From assembly GCA_024639825.1 (NCBI GenBank), contig JAHEGH010000163.1, forward strand, positions 24,719 to 88,718: a DNA stretch of 64,000 bases, given 5' to 3'. How positions within the stretch are numbered: position 1 is the stretch's first letter; every line of letters starts with the position of its first letter. Positions 22,031 through 31,387 of this stretch are shown in pieces. Source of the DNA: Gammaproteobacteria bacterium. Lineage in GTDB: Bacteria; Pseudomonadota; Gammaproteobacteria; Steroidobacterales; Woeseiaceae. The translations under genes were made by a program, and so were the position numbers. The notes under the pieces were generated by a model. It saw only the letters and a program-made list of their open reading frames with translations, was not told the origin of the DNA and searched no databases.

Positions 22031-23380
22031 TTATGAAACACGCCGAAAAGCGTCGCGCGTCAGGTTCTCCTGGCCGTTGGCCATGACGCGGATGTCATCC
22101 TCGATACGAATACCGCCAAAGGGGCGCAGCCAGTCAACCGTATCCCAGTTAACGTGGCCTTCGGCCGCTGTGCCGCGCAGGTTCTCCAGCAACATGTCGA
22201 TGACATACATGCCGGGCTCGATGGTCAGGACCATGTCTTCCTTGAGCACCCGCGTAAGGCGCAGGAACGGATGTCCGCTGGGCGGATCGATAATCGTCCC
22301 TGACTCGTTCTCCTGGTGGCCGCCGACGTCGTGAACCTGGATACCCAGAAGATGCCCGAGGCCGTGTGGGAAAAATGCCGTTGTTACGCCCGTCTCCAGT
22401 AGCGTATCCGGGTTACCGCTGGCAAGTTCCGCGTCCACCAGCACCTCTGCAAGCATCTTATGCGTGCCGACATGCAATTCGCGATAGTCAAGGCCAGCCT
22501 GCACCTTGTCTACGATCGCCAGTTCCATCGCATCCATGCGCTCGATGAGTTCCTGAAAGCGTTGGTCACCGTTGGAGTAGGTGCGCGTGATATCCGACGC
22601 GTAGCCATGTACCTGTGCACCGGCATCGATGAGGAATGAGCGGATCGATTCGGGGGCCTTCCGGTCGAGATCGGTGTAGTGCAACACAGCCCCATGGTCG
22701 TTGATTGCGATGATGTTGCCGTAGGGCAGTTCCGGATCGGTGTGGCTGACCGCTTTGCAGTACGCCCGGTGGATGTCGAACTCTGACCGTCCGTCGCGGA
22801 AGGCGGCTTCCGCCGCAATATGCCCCAATGCCCCACGTTCAGCGGCAAGTCGCATGACGGCGAGCTCGTACTCGGTTTTCACGCCACGGCTGAAGTGCAG
22901 AATGTTGATCGCCGTATTCGGGTTGATACGTTCAATACCGAAAGCCAGGGCCTCGTCGTCAAACTCGCCGATCGCGATGCACTTCTCGCGGTTTGCAGGC
23001 AGGTGCGCGGCAATTTCATCGGTCGAATGCACAACCCGAATATCAAAATGGCTGGCCCAGTAGCCGTCCGGTGAACCTGGCACAACGTGCCAGTAGTCAT
23101 GTGGCTGATAGTAGATGAGGACCGGCGTTTCGCCTGGCGTGTAGACGATATAGGAGAAAGGCAGCGTGATCAGCGGCGCCCAGCTGACAAAGTGGGGGTT
23201 CGCCTTGAATGGGTGGTGATAGTCGTCCAGGAATGCCAGCTTCGGGTTGCCGGAATAGATCACAGCGTGGCTTGCGCCTGCCTGCTCGAGGGCGTGATCG
23301 TGACGGGCCGTAACGGTCTCGAGGTGACTGCCGTACAGGGCACCGAGAGCCGGGTTCTTATCGCCATATCGAGTATTCAT
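22031..23380 (-). CDS. pepQ: Xaa-Pro dipeptidase, M24 family (PepQ-like)
   Basis: FLIDAGAQVHGYASDITRTY, FPHGLGHLLGIQVHDVGG, LTIEPGMYVI M24 metal-ligand motifs; start chosen at MNTRYGDK, 23392 also possible. Confidence 0.85.
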   Translation of the reverse strand: MNTRYGDKNPALGALYGSHLETVTARHDHALEQAGASHAVIYSGNPKLAFLDDYHHPFKANPHFVSWAPLITLPFSYIVYTPGETPVLIYYQPHDYWHVVPGSPDGYWASHFDIRVVHSTDEIAAHLPANREKCIAIGEFDDEALAFGIERINPNTAINILHFSRGVKTEYELAVMRLAAERGALGHIAAEAAFRDGRSEFDIHRAYCKAVSHTDPELPYGNIIAINDHGAVLHYTDLDRKAPESIRSFLIDAGAQVHGYASDITRTYSNGDQRFQELIERMDAMELAIVDKVQAGLDYRELHVGTHKMLAEVLVDAELASGNPDTLLETGVTTAFFPHGLGHLLGIQVHDVGGHQENESGTIIDPPSGHPFLRLTRVLKEDMVLTIEPGMYVIDMLLENLRGTAAEGHVNWDTVDWLRPFGGIRIEDDIRVMANGQENLTRDAFRRVS

Positions 23381-23425
23381 GGCTAGGATCATACCCTGTT
23401 GCCGCGCTAGTCGGCGAGTGCCATT

Positions 23426-25171
23426 ATGGGCAGCCCGTTCCGGGGAGTGGAGCAGAGGATGAGACGACTCGCATGCCTGGTATTAACCACGTTTTTGGCC
23501 CTGGGAAGCACTGTGATGGCAGCTGACGCCGGCTATGATCGGGTGGCGGGTCGCGCCCATGCGTCGCGGTCTGAAGTCATTGCGCCGCACGGTATGGCGG
23601 CGACGAGCCAGCCGCTAGCGACGCAGATTGCGATCGATATTCTTAAGGCGGGCGGGAGTGCCGTCGATGCGGCGATTGCCGCTAATGCAGCGCTCGGGCT
23701 GATGGAGCCGACGGGCAGCGGCATCGGCGGCGATCTGTTCGCCATCGTCTGGGACGCCGAGAAGAAGGAGCTGTCAGGTCTGAATGCCTCGGGCCGCGCG
23801 CCGCAGGCGATGACTCTCGAGTATTTCCAGGACCGTGGTATCGAGCAGATTCCGAAATTCGGGCCCTTGCCCGTCAGCGTCCCGGGCGCCGTTGATGGCT
23901 GGTTCGAGCTGCATGGTCGCTATGGACGCCTTTCGATGGAGGAGATTCTCGCACCGGCGATTCGCTATGCGCGCGAGGGCTTTCCCGTATCGGAAGTCAT
24001 CGCTCACTACTTCGTGATCAATCGCAATCGGATCGGTCACTACCCGGGATTTGCCGAGACGTTTATGCCGGGTGGCGATGTTCCAAAGAAAGGTGAGATG
24101 TTCCGTAACCCACGTCTTGCAAATACGTATGAGGCGATTGCAGCCAAGGGGCGCGACGAGTTTTACAAAGGCAGCATCGCAAAAGCGATCGATGCCTACA
24201 TGGCTGAGCAGGGTGGACTGTTGAGCTATGACGACCTGGCTGCTCACACGTCGGAGTGGGTTTCGCCTGTATCGACCAACTATCGTGGCTGGGATGTTTA
24301 TGAACTTCCGCCGAATGGTCAGGGCATTGCCGCACTGCAGATTCTGAACGTACTCGAGAGCTACGATATCGCAAGCATGGGATTCGGCAGCGCTGAGTAT
24401 CTTCATACGTTGGTCGAAGCCAAGAAGCTGGCCTTTGAAGATCGTGCGAAATACTACGTCGATATGGACTTTGCCGACGTGCCTGTCGAGTGGCTGATCT
24501 CGAAAAAGTATGCTGCCGAGCGGCGTAAACTGATCTCTGCAGAGCGCGCGTCGATGTCATTGCCGGCGGGCGATCGCAAGCTCGAAGAAGGCGACACGAT
24601 TTACCTGACGGTGGCCGATGCCGATGGCAACATGGTGTCGCTGATTCAAAGCAATTACCGTGGCATGGGCTCAGGGATGACGCCGGGCGATCTCGGGTTC
24701 GTATTACAGAACCGTGCGGAGCTGTTCGCACTCGATGCAGCTCACGCAAACGTTGTCGAAGGGGGCAAGCGACCATTTCATACGATTATTCCCGCGTTCG
24801 TCATGCAGGACGGCGAACCGCTAATGAGTTTCGGCGTTATGGGCGGCGCAATGCAGCCGCAGGGGCATGCCCAGATCATCGTGAACATGGTCGATTTCGG
24901 TATGAATCTGCAAGAGGCGGGCGATGCCGCACGCATCAATCACACTGGCTCATCAGAACCAACGGGAACGGTCATGACGGATGGCGGTATCGTGCATCTC
25001 GAAGATGGCTTCAGCGCCGCTACTCGTGAGGCTCTTAGGCAGAAAGGCCATACGCTCGGCTCGTCTGACGGCAGTTTCGGCGGGTACCAGGCGATCATGT
25101 TCGACAGGGAGCAGGGCGTGTACTATGGCGCCTCCGAAGTACGCAAAGATGGGCAGGCAGCAGGTTACTAA
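23426..25171 (+). CDS. ggt: Gamma-glutamyltransferase, secreted
   Basis: Signal-peptide-like MRRLACLVLTTFLALGSTVMAADA (internal start 23459); AAIAANAALGLMEPTGSGIGGDLFA; GDTIYLTVADADGNMVSLIQSNY processing region. Confidence 0.9.
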   Translation: MGSPFRGVEQRMRRLACLVLTTFLALGSTVMAADAGYDRVAGRAHASRSEVIAPHGMAATSQPLATQIAIDILKAGGSAVDAAIAANAALGLMEPTGSGIGGDLFAIVWDAEKKELSGLNASGRAPQAMTLEYFQDRGIEQIPKFGPLPVSVPGAVDGWFELHGRYGRLSMEEILAPAIRYAREGFPVSEVIAHYFVINRNRIGHYPGFAETFMPGGDVPKKGEMFRNPRLANTYEAIAAKGRDEFYKGSIAKAIDAYMAEQGGLLSYDDLAAHTSEWVSPVSTNYRGWDVYELPPNGQGIAALQILNVLESYDIASMGFGSAEYLHTLVEAKKLAFEDRAKYYVDMDFADVPVEWLISKKYAAERRKLISAERASMSLPAGDRKLEEGDTIYLTVADADGNMVSLIQSNYRGMGSGMTPGDLGFVLQNRAELFALDAAHANVVEGGKRPFHTIIPAFVMQDGEPLMSFGVMGGAMQPQGHAQIIVNMVDFGMNLQEAGDAARINHTGSSEPTGTVMTDGGIVHLEDGFSAATREALRQKGHTLGSSDGSFGGYQAIMFDREQGVYYGASEVRKDGQAAGY

Positions 25172-26181
25172 TGACGCAGGACACATTTCTTACGGGTATT
25201 ACCACGACCGGAACGCCACACATTGGCAATTACGTGGGTGCGATCCGGCCGGGTATTGAAGCCAGTAAGGACCTCGATACCGGGCATTTCTATTTCCTGG
25301 CCGATTACCATTCGCTCGCCAAGAACGAAGACCCGGACAAAATCGGTCAATCGACGCTGGAGATTGCGGCCGCATGGATGGCGCTGGGTCTCGATACCGA
25401 GCACGCCTATTTTTACCGGCAATCAGATATTCCCGAAATTCTCGAGCTAACGTGGATTTTGCATGGCATGACGGCCAAGGGCCTGATGAATCGTGCGCAC
25501 TCGTACAAGGCATCGGTGCAGGCCAATGTCGAAGGCGGCGACAAGGATCCGGATAAAGGCGTCACGATGGCGCTGTTCAGTTACCCGATCCTGATGGCGG
25601 CCGACATACTGATGTTCAAGTCCACAAAAGTGCCCGTCGGGCAGGACCAGAAACAGCATGTGGAGATGGCACGCGATATTGCACAACGCTTCAACCACAA
25701 TTACGGCGAGACGTTCGTCCTGCCCGAAGCGCTTATCGGTGAAGATACCGCTGTCCTCAAAGGACTCGATGGCCGAAAGATGTCAAAGAGCTACAACAAT
25801 ACGATTCCACTGTTTGCACCGGAGAAGAAACTTCGCAAGCTGATCATGAAGATCAAGACAAACAGTCTGGAGCCGGGTGAGCCCAAGGACACGGCCGACA
25901 GTACGCTGTTCGACATTTACAAGGCGTTCGCAACGCCGGCAGAGGCCGCCGCCGTCGCGCAGGCGTTTGCCGATGGCATTGCCTGGGGACAAATGAAACA
26001 GCAGCTGTTTGAGTACATCAACGATCACATCAAGCCCGCGCGCGAGGAATACGAGCGGCTGGTATCGGATCCGGCTGTGGTTGAAGCGGAGTTGAAGAAA
26101 GGTGCAGAGCGCGCCCGGGAATTATCGGTGCCGTATCTGGCGCAAATCAGGGATGCTATCGGTATCAGGAAGCTGGGTTGA
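25171..26181 (+). CDS. trpS: Tryptophan--tRNA ligase
   Basis: TGITTTGTPHIGNYVGAIRPG, GLDGRKMSKSYNNTI (KMSKS); 1-nt overlap with ggt stop. Confidence 0.96.
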   Translation: MTQDTFLTGITTTGTPHIGNYVGAIRPGIEASKDLDTGHFYFLADYHSLAKNEDPDKIGQSTLEIAAAWMALGLDTEHAYFYRQSDIPEILELTWILHGMTAKGLMNRAHSYKASVQANVEGGDKDPDKGVTMALFSYPILMAADILMFKSTKVPVGQDQKQHVEMARDIAQRFNHNYGETFVLPEALIGEDTAVLKGLDGRKMSKSYNNTIPLFAPEKKLRKLIMKIKTNSLEPGEPKDTADSTLFDIYKAFATPAEAAAVAQAFADGIAWGQMKQQLFEYINDHIKPAREEYERLVSDPAVVEAELKKGAERARELSVPYLAQIRDAIGIRKLG

Positions 26182-26185
26182 GATT

Positions 26186-26440
26186 ATGAACAAAGATCGA
26201 ATCAAGGAGCTGTTGGCACAGCTGCAGGACGAAATCCGCGATACGGATATGGACGATGAGCTGAAGACGCTCGCGAGCGATCTCGACAGCGATATTCATA
26301 CCGTCATGGAGAATGACGACGAAGTCAATGCGCTGATCGATCGGGCCAAGGAAATGGAAGCCGAATTTGCCACCCGCTACCCGGCGGCTGAGCGCTTCAT
26401 GCGTGAAGTGATCGATGCCCTCGTGCGGATGGGAATCTAG
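26186..26440 (+). CDS. DUF4404-like small protein
   Basis: MNKDRIKELLAQLQDEIRDTDMDDELKTLASDLDSDI...FATRYPAAERFMREVIDALVRMGI. Confidence 0.7.
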   Translation: MNKDRIKELLAQLQDEIRDTDMDDELKTLASDLDSDIHTVMENDDEVNALIDRAKEMEAEFATRYPAAERFMREVIDALVRMGI

Positions 26441-26499
26441 GTTTTATGGGCGAGCTTGAAATGCGACTCGCATGCGAGGAGACCTAGGCTCGGGCCGGC

Positions 26500-26919
26500 A
26501 TGGAGACAAGATTTTCATCGAAGATAGACAGCTGGATGATACCGGTGATGATTGTGGCGGTCGGCGGGCTTGTCGTGGCGTTGATCGCTGTCCTGATCGA
26601 GGAAACACCCTGGCCGATCCGTGTGCTCGTTGGCGTCGTAACAATTTTTGTGACCTTACTGCTGTTCGCAGTCTTCAGGAACACCTGCTACGTCATCGCC
26701 GGCGACACTCTGCGCATCAGGTCCGGCCCGTTCAGGTGGACCATACCCTTAGCCGATATTGTGGAAATCACGCCCAGCCGCAATCCGCTGTCGTCGCCGG
26801 CCCTCTCCCTCGATCGTCTGAAAATATCCCTCGGCAAGAGAAAGTTTGTCCTCGTATCGCCGGAGGACAAGGCCGGATTTATCCGCGCAATTGAACGGGC
26901 AAAGCAGGAGGCGATTTGA
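26500..26919 (+). CDS. Bacterial PH-domain-like membrane protein
   Basis: Two N-terminal TM segments then CYVIAGDTLRIRSGPFRWTIPLADIVEITPSRNPLSSPALSLDRLKI. Confidence 0.7.
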   Translation: METRFSSKIDSWMIPVMIVAVGGLVVALIAVLIEETPWPIRVLVGVVTIFVTLLLFAVFRNTCYVIAGDTLRIRSGPFRWTIPLADIVEITPSRNPLSSPALSLDRLKISLGKRKFVLVSPEDKAGFIRAIERAKQEAI

Positions 26920-27536
26920 CAACCGAGCGCAGAAAGCACTGGGACCGTGTCTACAGTAGTAAGGCGTCAACCGACGTGTCCTGGTACCAGGAAGTACCCG
27001 ATAAGTCGCTGGATTTCATTGGTGCTTCAGGGGTTTCATTGAATGATCCTATTATCGATGTTGGCGGCGGTGCATCGACGCTGGTCGATCACCTGCTGGA
27101 CGCCGGATACCTTGATCTGACTGTGTTGGACCTCACCGACACAGCGTTCGATCATTCTCGTCAACGGCTGGGTGAGCGGGCCGACTCCGTAAACTGGATC
27201 GTCTCGGATGTTGTTTATTTTGAACCGCAGCGCTTGTATCGGCTCTGGCACGATCGTGCAGTGCTGCATTTTCTAACGGATGCAACGGATCGCGAGCGCT
27301 ATGTTGAAGTGCTTGGACAGGCGCTCGCCCCCGGTGGTCATGCCGTTATCGCAACATTTGGACCGGGAGGTCCGCTCAAATGCAGCGGTCTCGAGATTCG
27401 TCGCTACACTCTCACAATGATGGAAAAGCTACTGGGCGCAGAATTTGAACTGCATTCTCATGAAATTGAGAATCACCGAACGCCGATGGGCGCGACACAG
27501 CAGTTCCTGTATACCTGCTGGATCAGGAGGGGGTAA
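26916..27536 (+). CDS. Class I SAM-dependent methyltransferase
   Basis: HWDRVYSSKASTDVSWYQ...PIIDVGGGASTLVDHLL...DRAVLHFLTD. Confidence 0.85.
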   Translation: MTTERRKHWDRVYSSKASTDVSWYQEVPDKSLDFIGASGVSLNDPIIDVGGGASTLVDHLLDAGYLDLTVLDLTDTAFDHSRQRLGERADSVNWIVSDVVYFEPQRLYRLWHDRAVLHFLTDATDRERYVEVLGQALAPGGHAVIATFGPGGPLKCSGLEIRRYTLTMMEKLLGAEFELHSHEIENHRTPMGATQQFLYTCWIRRG

Positions 27537-27538
27537 TA

Positions 27539-27928
27539 ATGAGTATTAATTTTCTTGCCGTGCTGGTTGCGGCGTTCTCGAGTTTTGTCCTGGGCGGCCT
27601 GTGGTATTCGCCCGCCTTGTTCCTGAAACCCTGGAACAAAGCCATGGGACGTACGGATAAGGACAACGGACATCCGGCCAAGGTCTTCGGCCTGAGTTTC
27701 ATCTTCGCCCTGGTGGCGGCTATCGTCTTCGCGTTGTTGCTTGGGCCGTCGCCGGCCCTCTCGGAGGCATGGAAAGCCGGGCTCCTGGTTGGCGTGGGCT
27801 TTGTGGCGATGAGTTTTGGTATCAATTACCAGTTTGCAAACCGTCCCATCATCGCGTGGCTGATCGATAGCGGCTATCACACGGCGCAGTTTGTGCTCTA
27901 CGGTTTGATACTCGGTGCCTGGCACTAA
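27539..27928 (+). CDS. DUF1761-like membrane protein
   Basis: INFLAVLVAAFSSFVLGGLWYSPALFLKPWNKAMG typical N-terminus. Confidence 0.75.
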   Translation: MSINFLAVLVAAFSSFVLGGLWYSPALFLKPWNKAMGRTDKDNGHPAKVFGLSFIFALVAAIVFALLLGPSPALSEAWKAGLLVGVGFVAMSFGINYQFANRPIIAWLIDSGYHTAQFVLYGLILGAWH

Positions 27929-28452
27929 TGAAAGAATGGCAGCTTGAGACGAAGCGCCTCTACCTGCGGCGTGTCACGCTCGATGACGCCGACTTGCTAC
28001 TTGCTGTCTGGAATGATCCCTCGTTCATAGAGTACGTCGGGGATCGCGGCGTCCGCACGACGGAACAAGCAGAAGAGGCGATGAAAGCGGGCGCATTGAA
28101 ACTCTACGCAGACTACGGCTATGGGCCCTATGCGATGGTGCGCAGGGATGACGGGGTCAGGATGGGAATCTGCGGCCTGTTCAAGCGCGATAACCTTGAT
28201 TACCCCGATATCGGTTTTGGCGTATTGCCCGAGTTCTGCGGCAAGGGTTATGCCGGTGAAGCGGCATTCGCTGTCCTCGCGCACGCGCGCGACGATTTGC
28301 GAATTGAGGAACTTACAGCGATTGTTTCGCCAGGCAATGCCGCGTCAATCGGCCTCATCGAAAAGCTGGGGCTGGTGTTCGCCGGCATGATTACAATGCC
28401 GGGCGACGATGAGGAAATTTGCCTCTACAGCAGGCGGCTGGGACAGGACTAG
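27928..28452 (+). CDS. GNAT-family N-acetyltransferase
   Basis: ETKRLYLRRVTLDDADLLL...NAASIGLIEKLGLVFAGM (RimJ/RimL-like). Confidence 0.88.
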   Translation: MKEWQLETKRLYLRRVTLDDADLLLAVWNDPSFIEYVGDRGVRTTEQAEEAMKAGALKLYADYGYGPYAMVRRDDGVRMGICGLFKRDNLDYPDIGFGVLPEFCGKGYAGEAAFAVLAHARDDLRIEELTAIVSPGNAASIGLIEKLGLVFAGMITMPGDDEEICLYSRRLGQD

Positions 28453-28453
28453 C

Positions 28454-28942
28454 GTGGAGATCTTCAACAGCGATGGGGCCCGTACCGGATTGTTCTTCGG
28501 CGCCACCTCGGGCGTTATTACAACCATCGGCCTTATTGTTGGCCTGAATTCAGGCACCCAGTCGATCACGGCGGTATTGGGGGGCATTCTGGTTATCGCG
28601 GTCGCGGACGCTATGTCGGACGCACTCGGTATTCACCTGGCCGAGGAGGCGAACCCCGATACCACTCACGCGCACGTGTGGGCTGCGACGATCGTGACAT
28701 TTTTTACGAAGTTCGTATTTTCGATCAGTTTCTCCATCCCTCTGCTACTGCTCCCGCTGGGCACAGCCGTTGTCGCCTCAGTGGTCTGGGGAATGCTGGT
28801 TATCGTGGTTCTTAGCTATTTCCTTGCAAAGTCACAGAATGAATCGCCATTAGCGATCATTGCCGAGCATGTGGGTATTGCGGCCCTCGTGGTCGTCTTT
28901 TCGCATTACATCGGTGTGTGGGTGGCTATTACTTTTGGATAG
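28454..28942 (+). CDS. VIT1/CCC1-like transporter family protein (shortened)
   Basis: GTG 28454: VEIFNSDGARTGLFFGATSGVITTIGLIVGL...VADAMSDALGIHLAEEA. Confidence 0.65.
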   Translation: MEIFNSDGARTGLFFGATSGVITTIGLIVGLNSGTQSITAVLGGILVIAVADAMSDALGIHLAEEANPDTTHAHVWAATIVTFFTKFVFSISFSIPLLLLPLGTAVVASVVWGMLVIVVLSYFLAKSQNESPLAIIAEHVGIAALVVVFSHYIGVWVAITFG

Positions 28943-28950
28943 GAGGCGCA

Positions 28951-29013
28951 ATGGGACAGCAACACAGCTCCGATACGCCGTCACACCGTCATGATGTTCA
29001 TTACGCCGGGTGA
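28951..29013 (+). CDS. Candidate 20-aa small protein with strong Shine-Dalgarno
   Basis: AGGAGG at 28941-28946 precedes ATG 28951; MGQQHSSDTPSHRHDVHYAG*. Confidence 0.25.
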   Translation: MGQQHSSDTPSHRHDVHYAG

Positions 29014-29056
29014 GAGTACGATCAACGCTAAGGAACCGGTCCGGAGAGAATAGTGA

Positions 29057-29452
29057 ATGAATGACGATGCGACATCGGTCAGCTGGCGGCAGTTACGTGA
29101 ATTCGCGGACGTTGACCTGGCTCAGTCTTTTGTCCTGTCCTGGCATGGGGAAGGGGAAATGCTGGTGGTTGATATCGATCTCTTTCTCGAGCCGGAGCAT
29201 CCTTTTTACGAAAGACCCCGGCCCGCTGAGAAGGCGTGTATCCGGCCCGCGGTCATCGAATTTCCGTATTGCGACGAGCTCCGGTGTGCGCAAACCGGTA
29301 GCGGACAAGTTGCTGAAATATCAACAAAATTGGGTCTCGGTGCGATGAGTGATCTGGTGGTGCTGGAGGATGGTCGATACGCAATCAGCGGTGAATTTGG
29401 TACCGTGTACATCGTTGCCGAGCGCCCGATACTGAGACTGAAAGGGCTATAG
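29057..29452 (+). CDS. Hypothetical protein
   Basis: 131-aa ORF in a co-directional run; no family recognised. Confidence 0.6.
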   Translation: MNDDATSVSWRQLREFADVDLAQSFVLSWHGEGEMLVVDIDLFLEPEHPFYERPRPAEKACIRPAVIEFPYCDELRCAQTGSGQVAEISTKLGLGAMSDLVVLEDGRYAISGEFGTVYIVAERPILRLKGL

Positions 29453-29461
29453 ACCCGGGAG

Positions 29462-29821
29462 GTGCCCGTGAGGCCGGAAAACCGTATCGATTACGTCGAA
29501 ATTCCCGTGACGGACCTGCCGAAAACGCGGGCCTTTCTCGAGAGCATGTTTGGTTGGAAATTTCAGGAATGGGGCGACGAGTACTACAGTTTCAATGACG
29601 GCAGCCTCAATGGTGGGTTGCGCAAGGCCCATGAGCCCGCGCCGGCCACGGGTGTCCTGCTGGTTTTCTATAGTGAGGACCTGGAGCGCGACGTGGTGCG
29701 CGTGAAAGACCTTGGCGGCACCGTCAGTCAGGAGATTTTTTCGTTTCCTGGTGGTCGCCGTTTTCATTTTATCGACCCTGTTGGCACGGAGTTCGCCATT
29801 TGGTCGGACAGCACGGAGTAA
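29462..29821 (+). CDS. VOC-family (glyoxalase-like) protein
   Basis: RIDYVEIPVTDLPKTRAFLESMFGWKFQEWGDEYYSF. Confidence 0.85.
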   Translation: MPVRPENRIDYVEIPVTDLPKTRAFLESMFGWKFQEWGDEYYSFNDGSLNGGLRKAHEPAPATGVLLVFYSEDLERDVVRVKDLGGTVSQEIFSFPGGRRFHFIDPVGTEFAIWSDSTE

Positions 29822-29834
29822 CGGAGTCTCGCAC

Positions 29835-30458
29835 ATGGCCATCCTGATTGATCACCCCTGCGTACAGCATAAACTCGGCATCATCCGCGCTACTGATACA
29901 GGGCATAAGCGTTTCCGTGAGCTCGCAACGGAAATCACCAAGTTCGTCTGCTACGAAGCGCTCAAGAACATCAAGACGAAAGAAGTGATAGTTGAGACGC
30001 CCGTGGCGCAAGCGACGTGTCGTAAGATCGATACCGACATTGTGGTGGTACCGATTCTTCGTGCGGGTGTCGGCATGCTGGAAGGTATTCTCGAACTGGT
30101 ACCTACTGCGCGGGTCGGTTTCGTTGGCCTGTACCGTGACGAGGAAACCAAGCAACCCGTAACCTACTACGAGCGCTTTCCGCGGCAGATCAAAGGCGGT
30201 ACCTGTATCGTTATTGATCCCATGCTGGCAACAGGTGGATCGACCGTTGCTGCACTGGACCTGCTGAAAGCCAGTGGTGCCGAACACATCGTCGTTATCT
30301 GTATTGTCACCTGCCCTGAAGGCATTGAACTCGTTGAGAAAGCGCATCCGGATGTAAAAATTTACGCTGCCGCTATCGACGATCATTTGAATGAAAAGAA
30401 GTACATCGTCCCAGGCCTTGGCGACGCCGGGGACCGCTTGTTTGGAACCTCCCACTAG
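29835..30458 (+). CDS. upp: Uracil phosphoribosyltransferase
   Basis: ATG 29835; IDHPCVQHKLGIIRATDTGHKRFRELATEI, DPMLATGGSTVAALDLL PRPP motif. Confidence 0.96.
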   Translation: MAILIDHPCVQHKLGIIRATDTGHKRFRELATEITKFVCYEALKNIKTKEVIVETPVAQATCRKIDTDIVVVPILRAGVGMLEGILELVPTARVGFVGLYRDEETKQPVTYYERFPRQIKGGTCIVIDPMLATGGSTVAALDLLKASGAEHIVVICIVTCPEGIELVEKAHPDVKIYAAAIDDHLNEKKYIVPGLGDAGDRLFGTSH

Positions 30459-30469
30459 GAAGGTGAGCC

Positions 30470-30892
30470 GTGCCCGAAAACAAGACCAAAGCGACCAAAG
30501 CCAGCGTCACCGAGTTCATCAATTCGATTGAGGACAGGCAGAAACGTGCCGATGCCCGAAAGGTCGCGGCGATGATGCGCAAGGCAACAGGCAAACGGGC
30601 GAAGATGTGGGGACCCAGTATCGTCGGCTATGGAACCTACCACTACCAATACGCAAGTGGTCGTGAAGGTGACTTCATGATCGCCGGGTTTTCACCGCGC
30701 CGGCAGGCGCTGACTGTGTATATCCTGGCAGGCTTCGGTCGCTTCGATGCTCTCATGGCCAAGCTCGGAAAATACAAGACGGGCAAGTCGTGTCTGTATA
30801 TCAAGCGTCTTTCCGATGTGGATGAAAAGATTCTTGAAAAACTGATCGACGGTTCCGTCAAATACATGCGCAAAAACTACGAGACCTGGTGA
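30470..30892 (+). CDS. DUF1801-domain protein
   Basis: GKRAKMWGPSIVGYGTYHYQYASGREGDFMIAGFSPRRQALTVYI. Confidence 0.85.
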   Translation: MPENKTKATKASVTEFINSIEDRQKRADARKVAAMMRKATGKRAKMWGPSIVGYGTYHYQYASGREGDFMIAGFSPRRQALTVYILAGFGRFDALMAKLGKYKTGKSCLYIKRLSDVDEKILEKLIDGSVKYMRKNYETW

Positions 30893-30899
30893 ATTCGAA

Positions 30900-31370
30900 A
30901 TGAATACTGAAATCCTAAGTTCACGGCTGGAAGGAACGAAGCTGATCATCGAGACGCCGGAGGGGACGCGGACCTATGATTCGCAGTTTCTCGTCGCCGC
31001 GTTGCTGGTTTTCGTTGCGCGGGGCAGCGGGACGATCGAACCTGAAGAGTCGGCGAAGATGATTGAACTCATCGAAGAACATTTTCATCTGCAGGGAGCG
31101 GAGTCGCTTGAGCTGATCACTACGGCCATGTCGGAATTGACGGACAAACCGACCCTCGGGATGCTGTTGGCTGACCTGGGAAAGACCCTGTCGGATGGTG
31201 ACAAGGAAGATATCGCCCTCATGGGACTCAAGGTTGTCGCTGCCGACGGCCACCGGCATTTTGCGGAGATGGAACAGTTCAACAAGGCCATGACGGCCGC
31301 CGATATCCCACCGGAGGTCGTACATCGGGCATTCGACCGCTATTTCGCTGAAACGATGCCGGGCGACTGA
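30900..31370 (+). CDS. TerB-like domain protein
   Basis: AALLVFVARGSGTIEPEESAKMIELIEEHFHLQ...VVAADGHRHFAEMEQF acidic-helical pattern. Confidence 0.6.
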   Translation: MNTEILSSRLEGTKLIIETPEGTRTYDSQFLVAALLVFVARGSGTIEPEESAKMIELIEEHFHLQGAESLELITTAMSELTDKPTLGMLLADLGKTLSDGDKEDIALMGLKVVAADGHRHFAEMEQFNKAMTAADIPPEVVHRAFDRYFAETMPGD

Positions 31371-31387
31371 CGGACACCGGGAAGACT

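Noticed and set aside
26467-26478. Perfect palindrome CTCGCATGCGAG after the DUF4404 gene
   Set aside because: Only 12 bp, no U-tract or known motif; could easily arise by chance.
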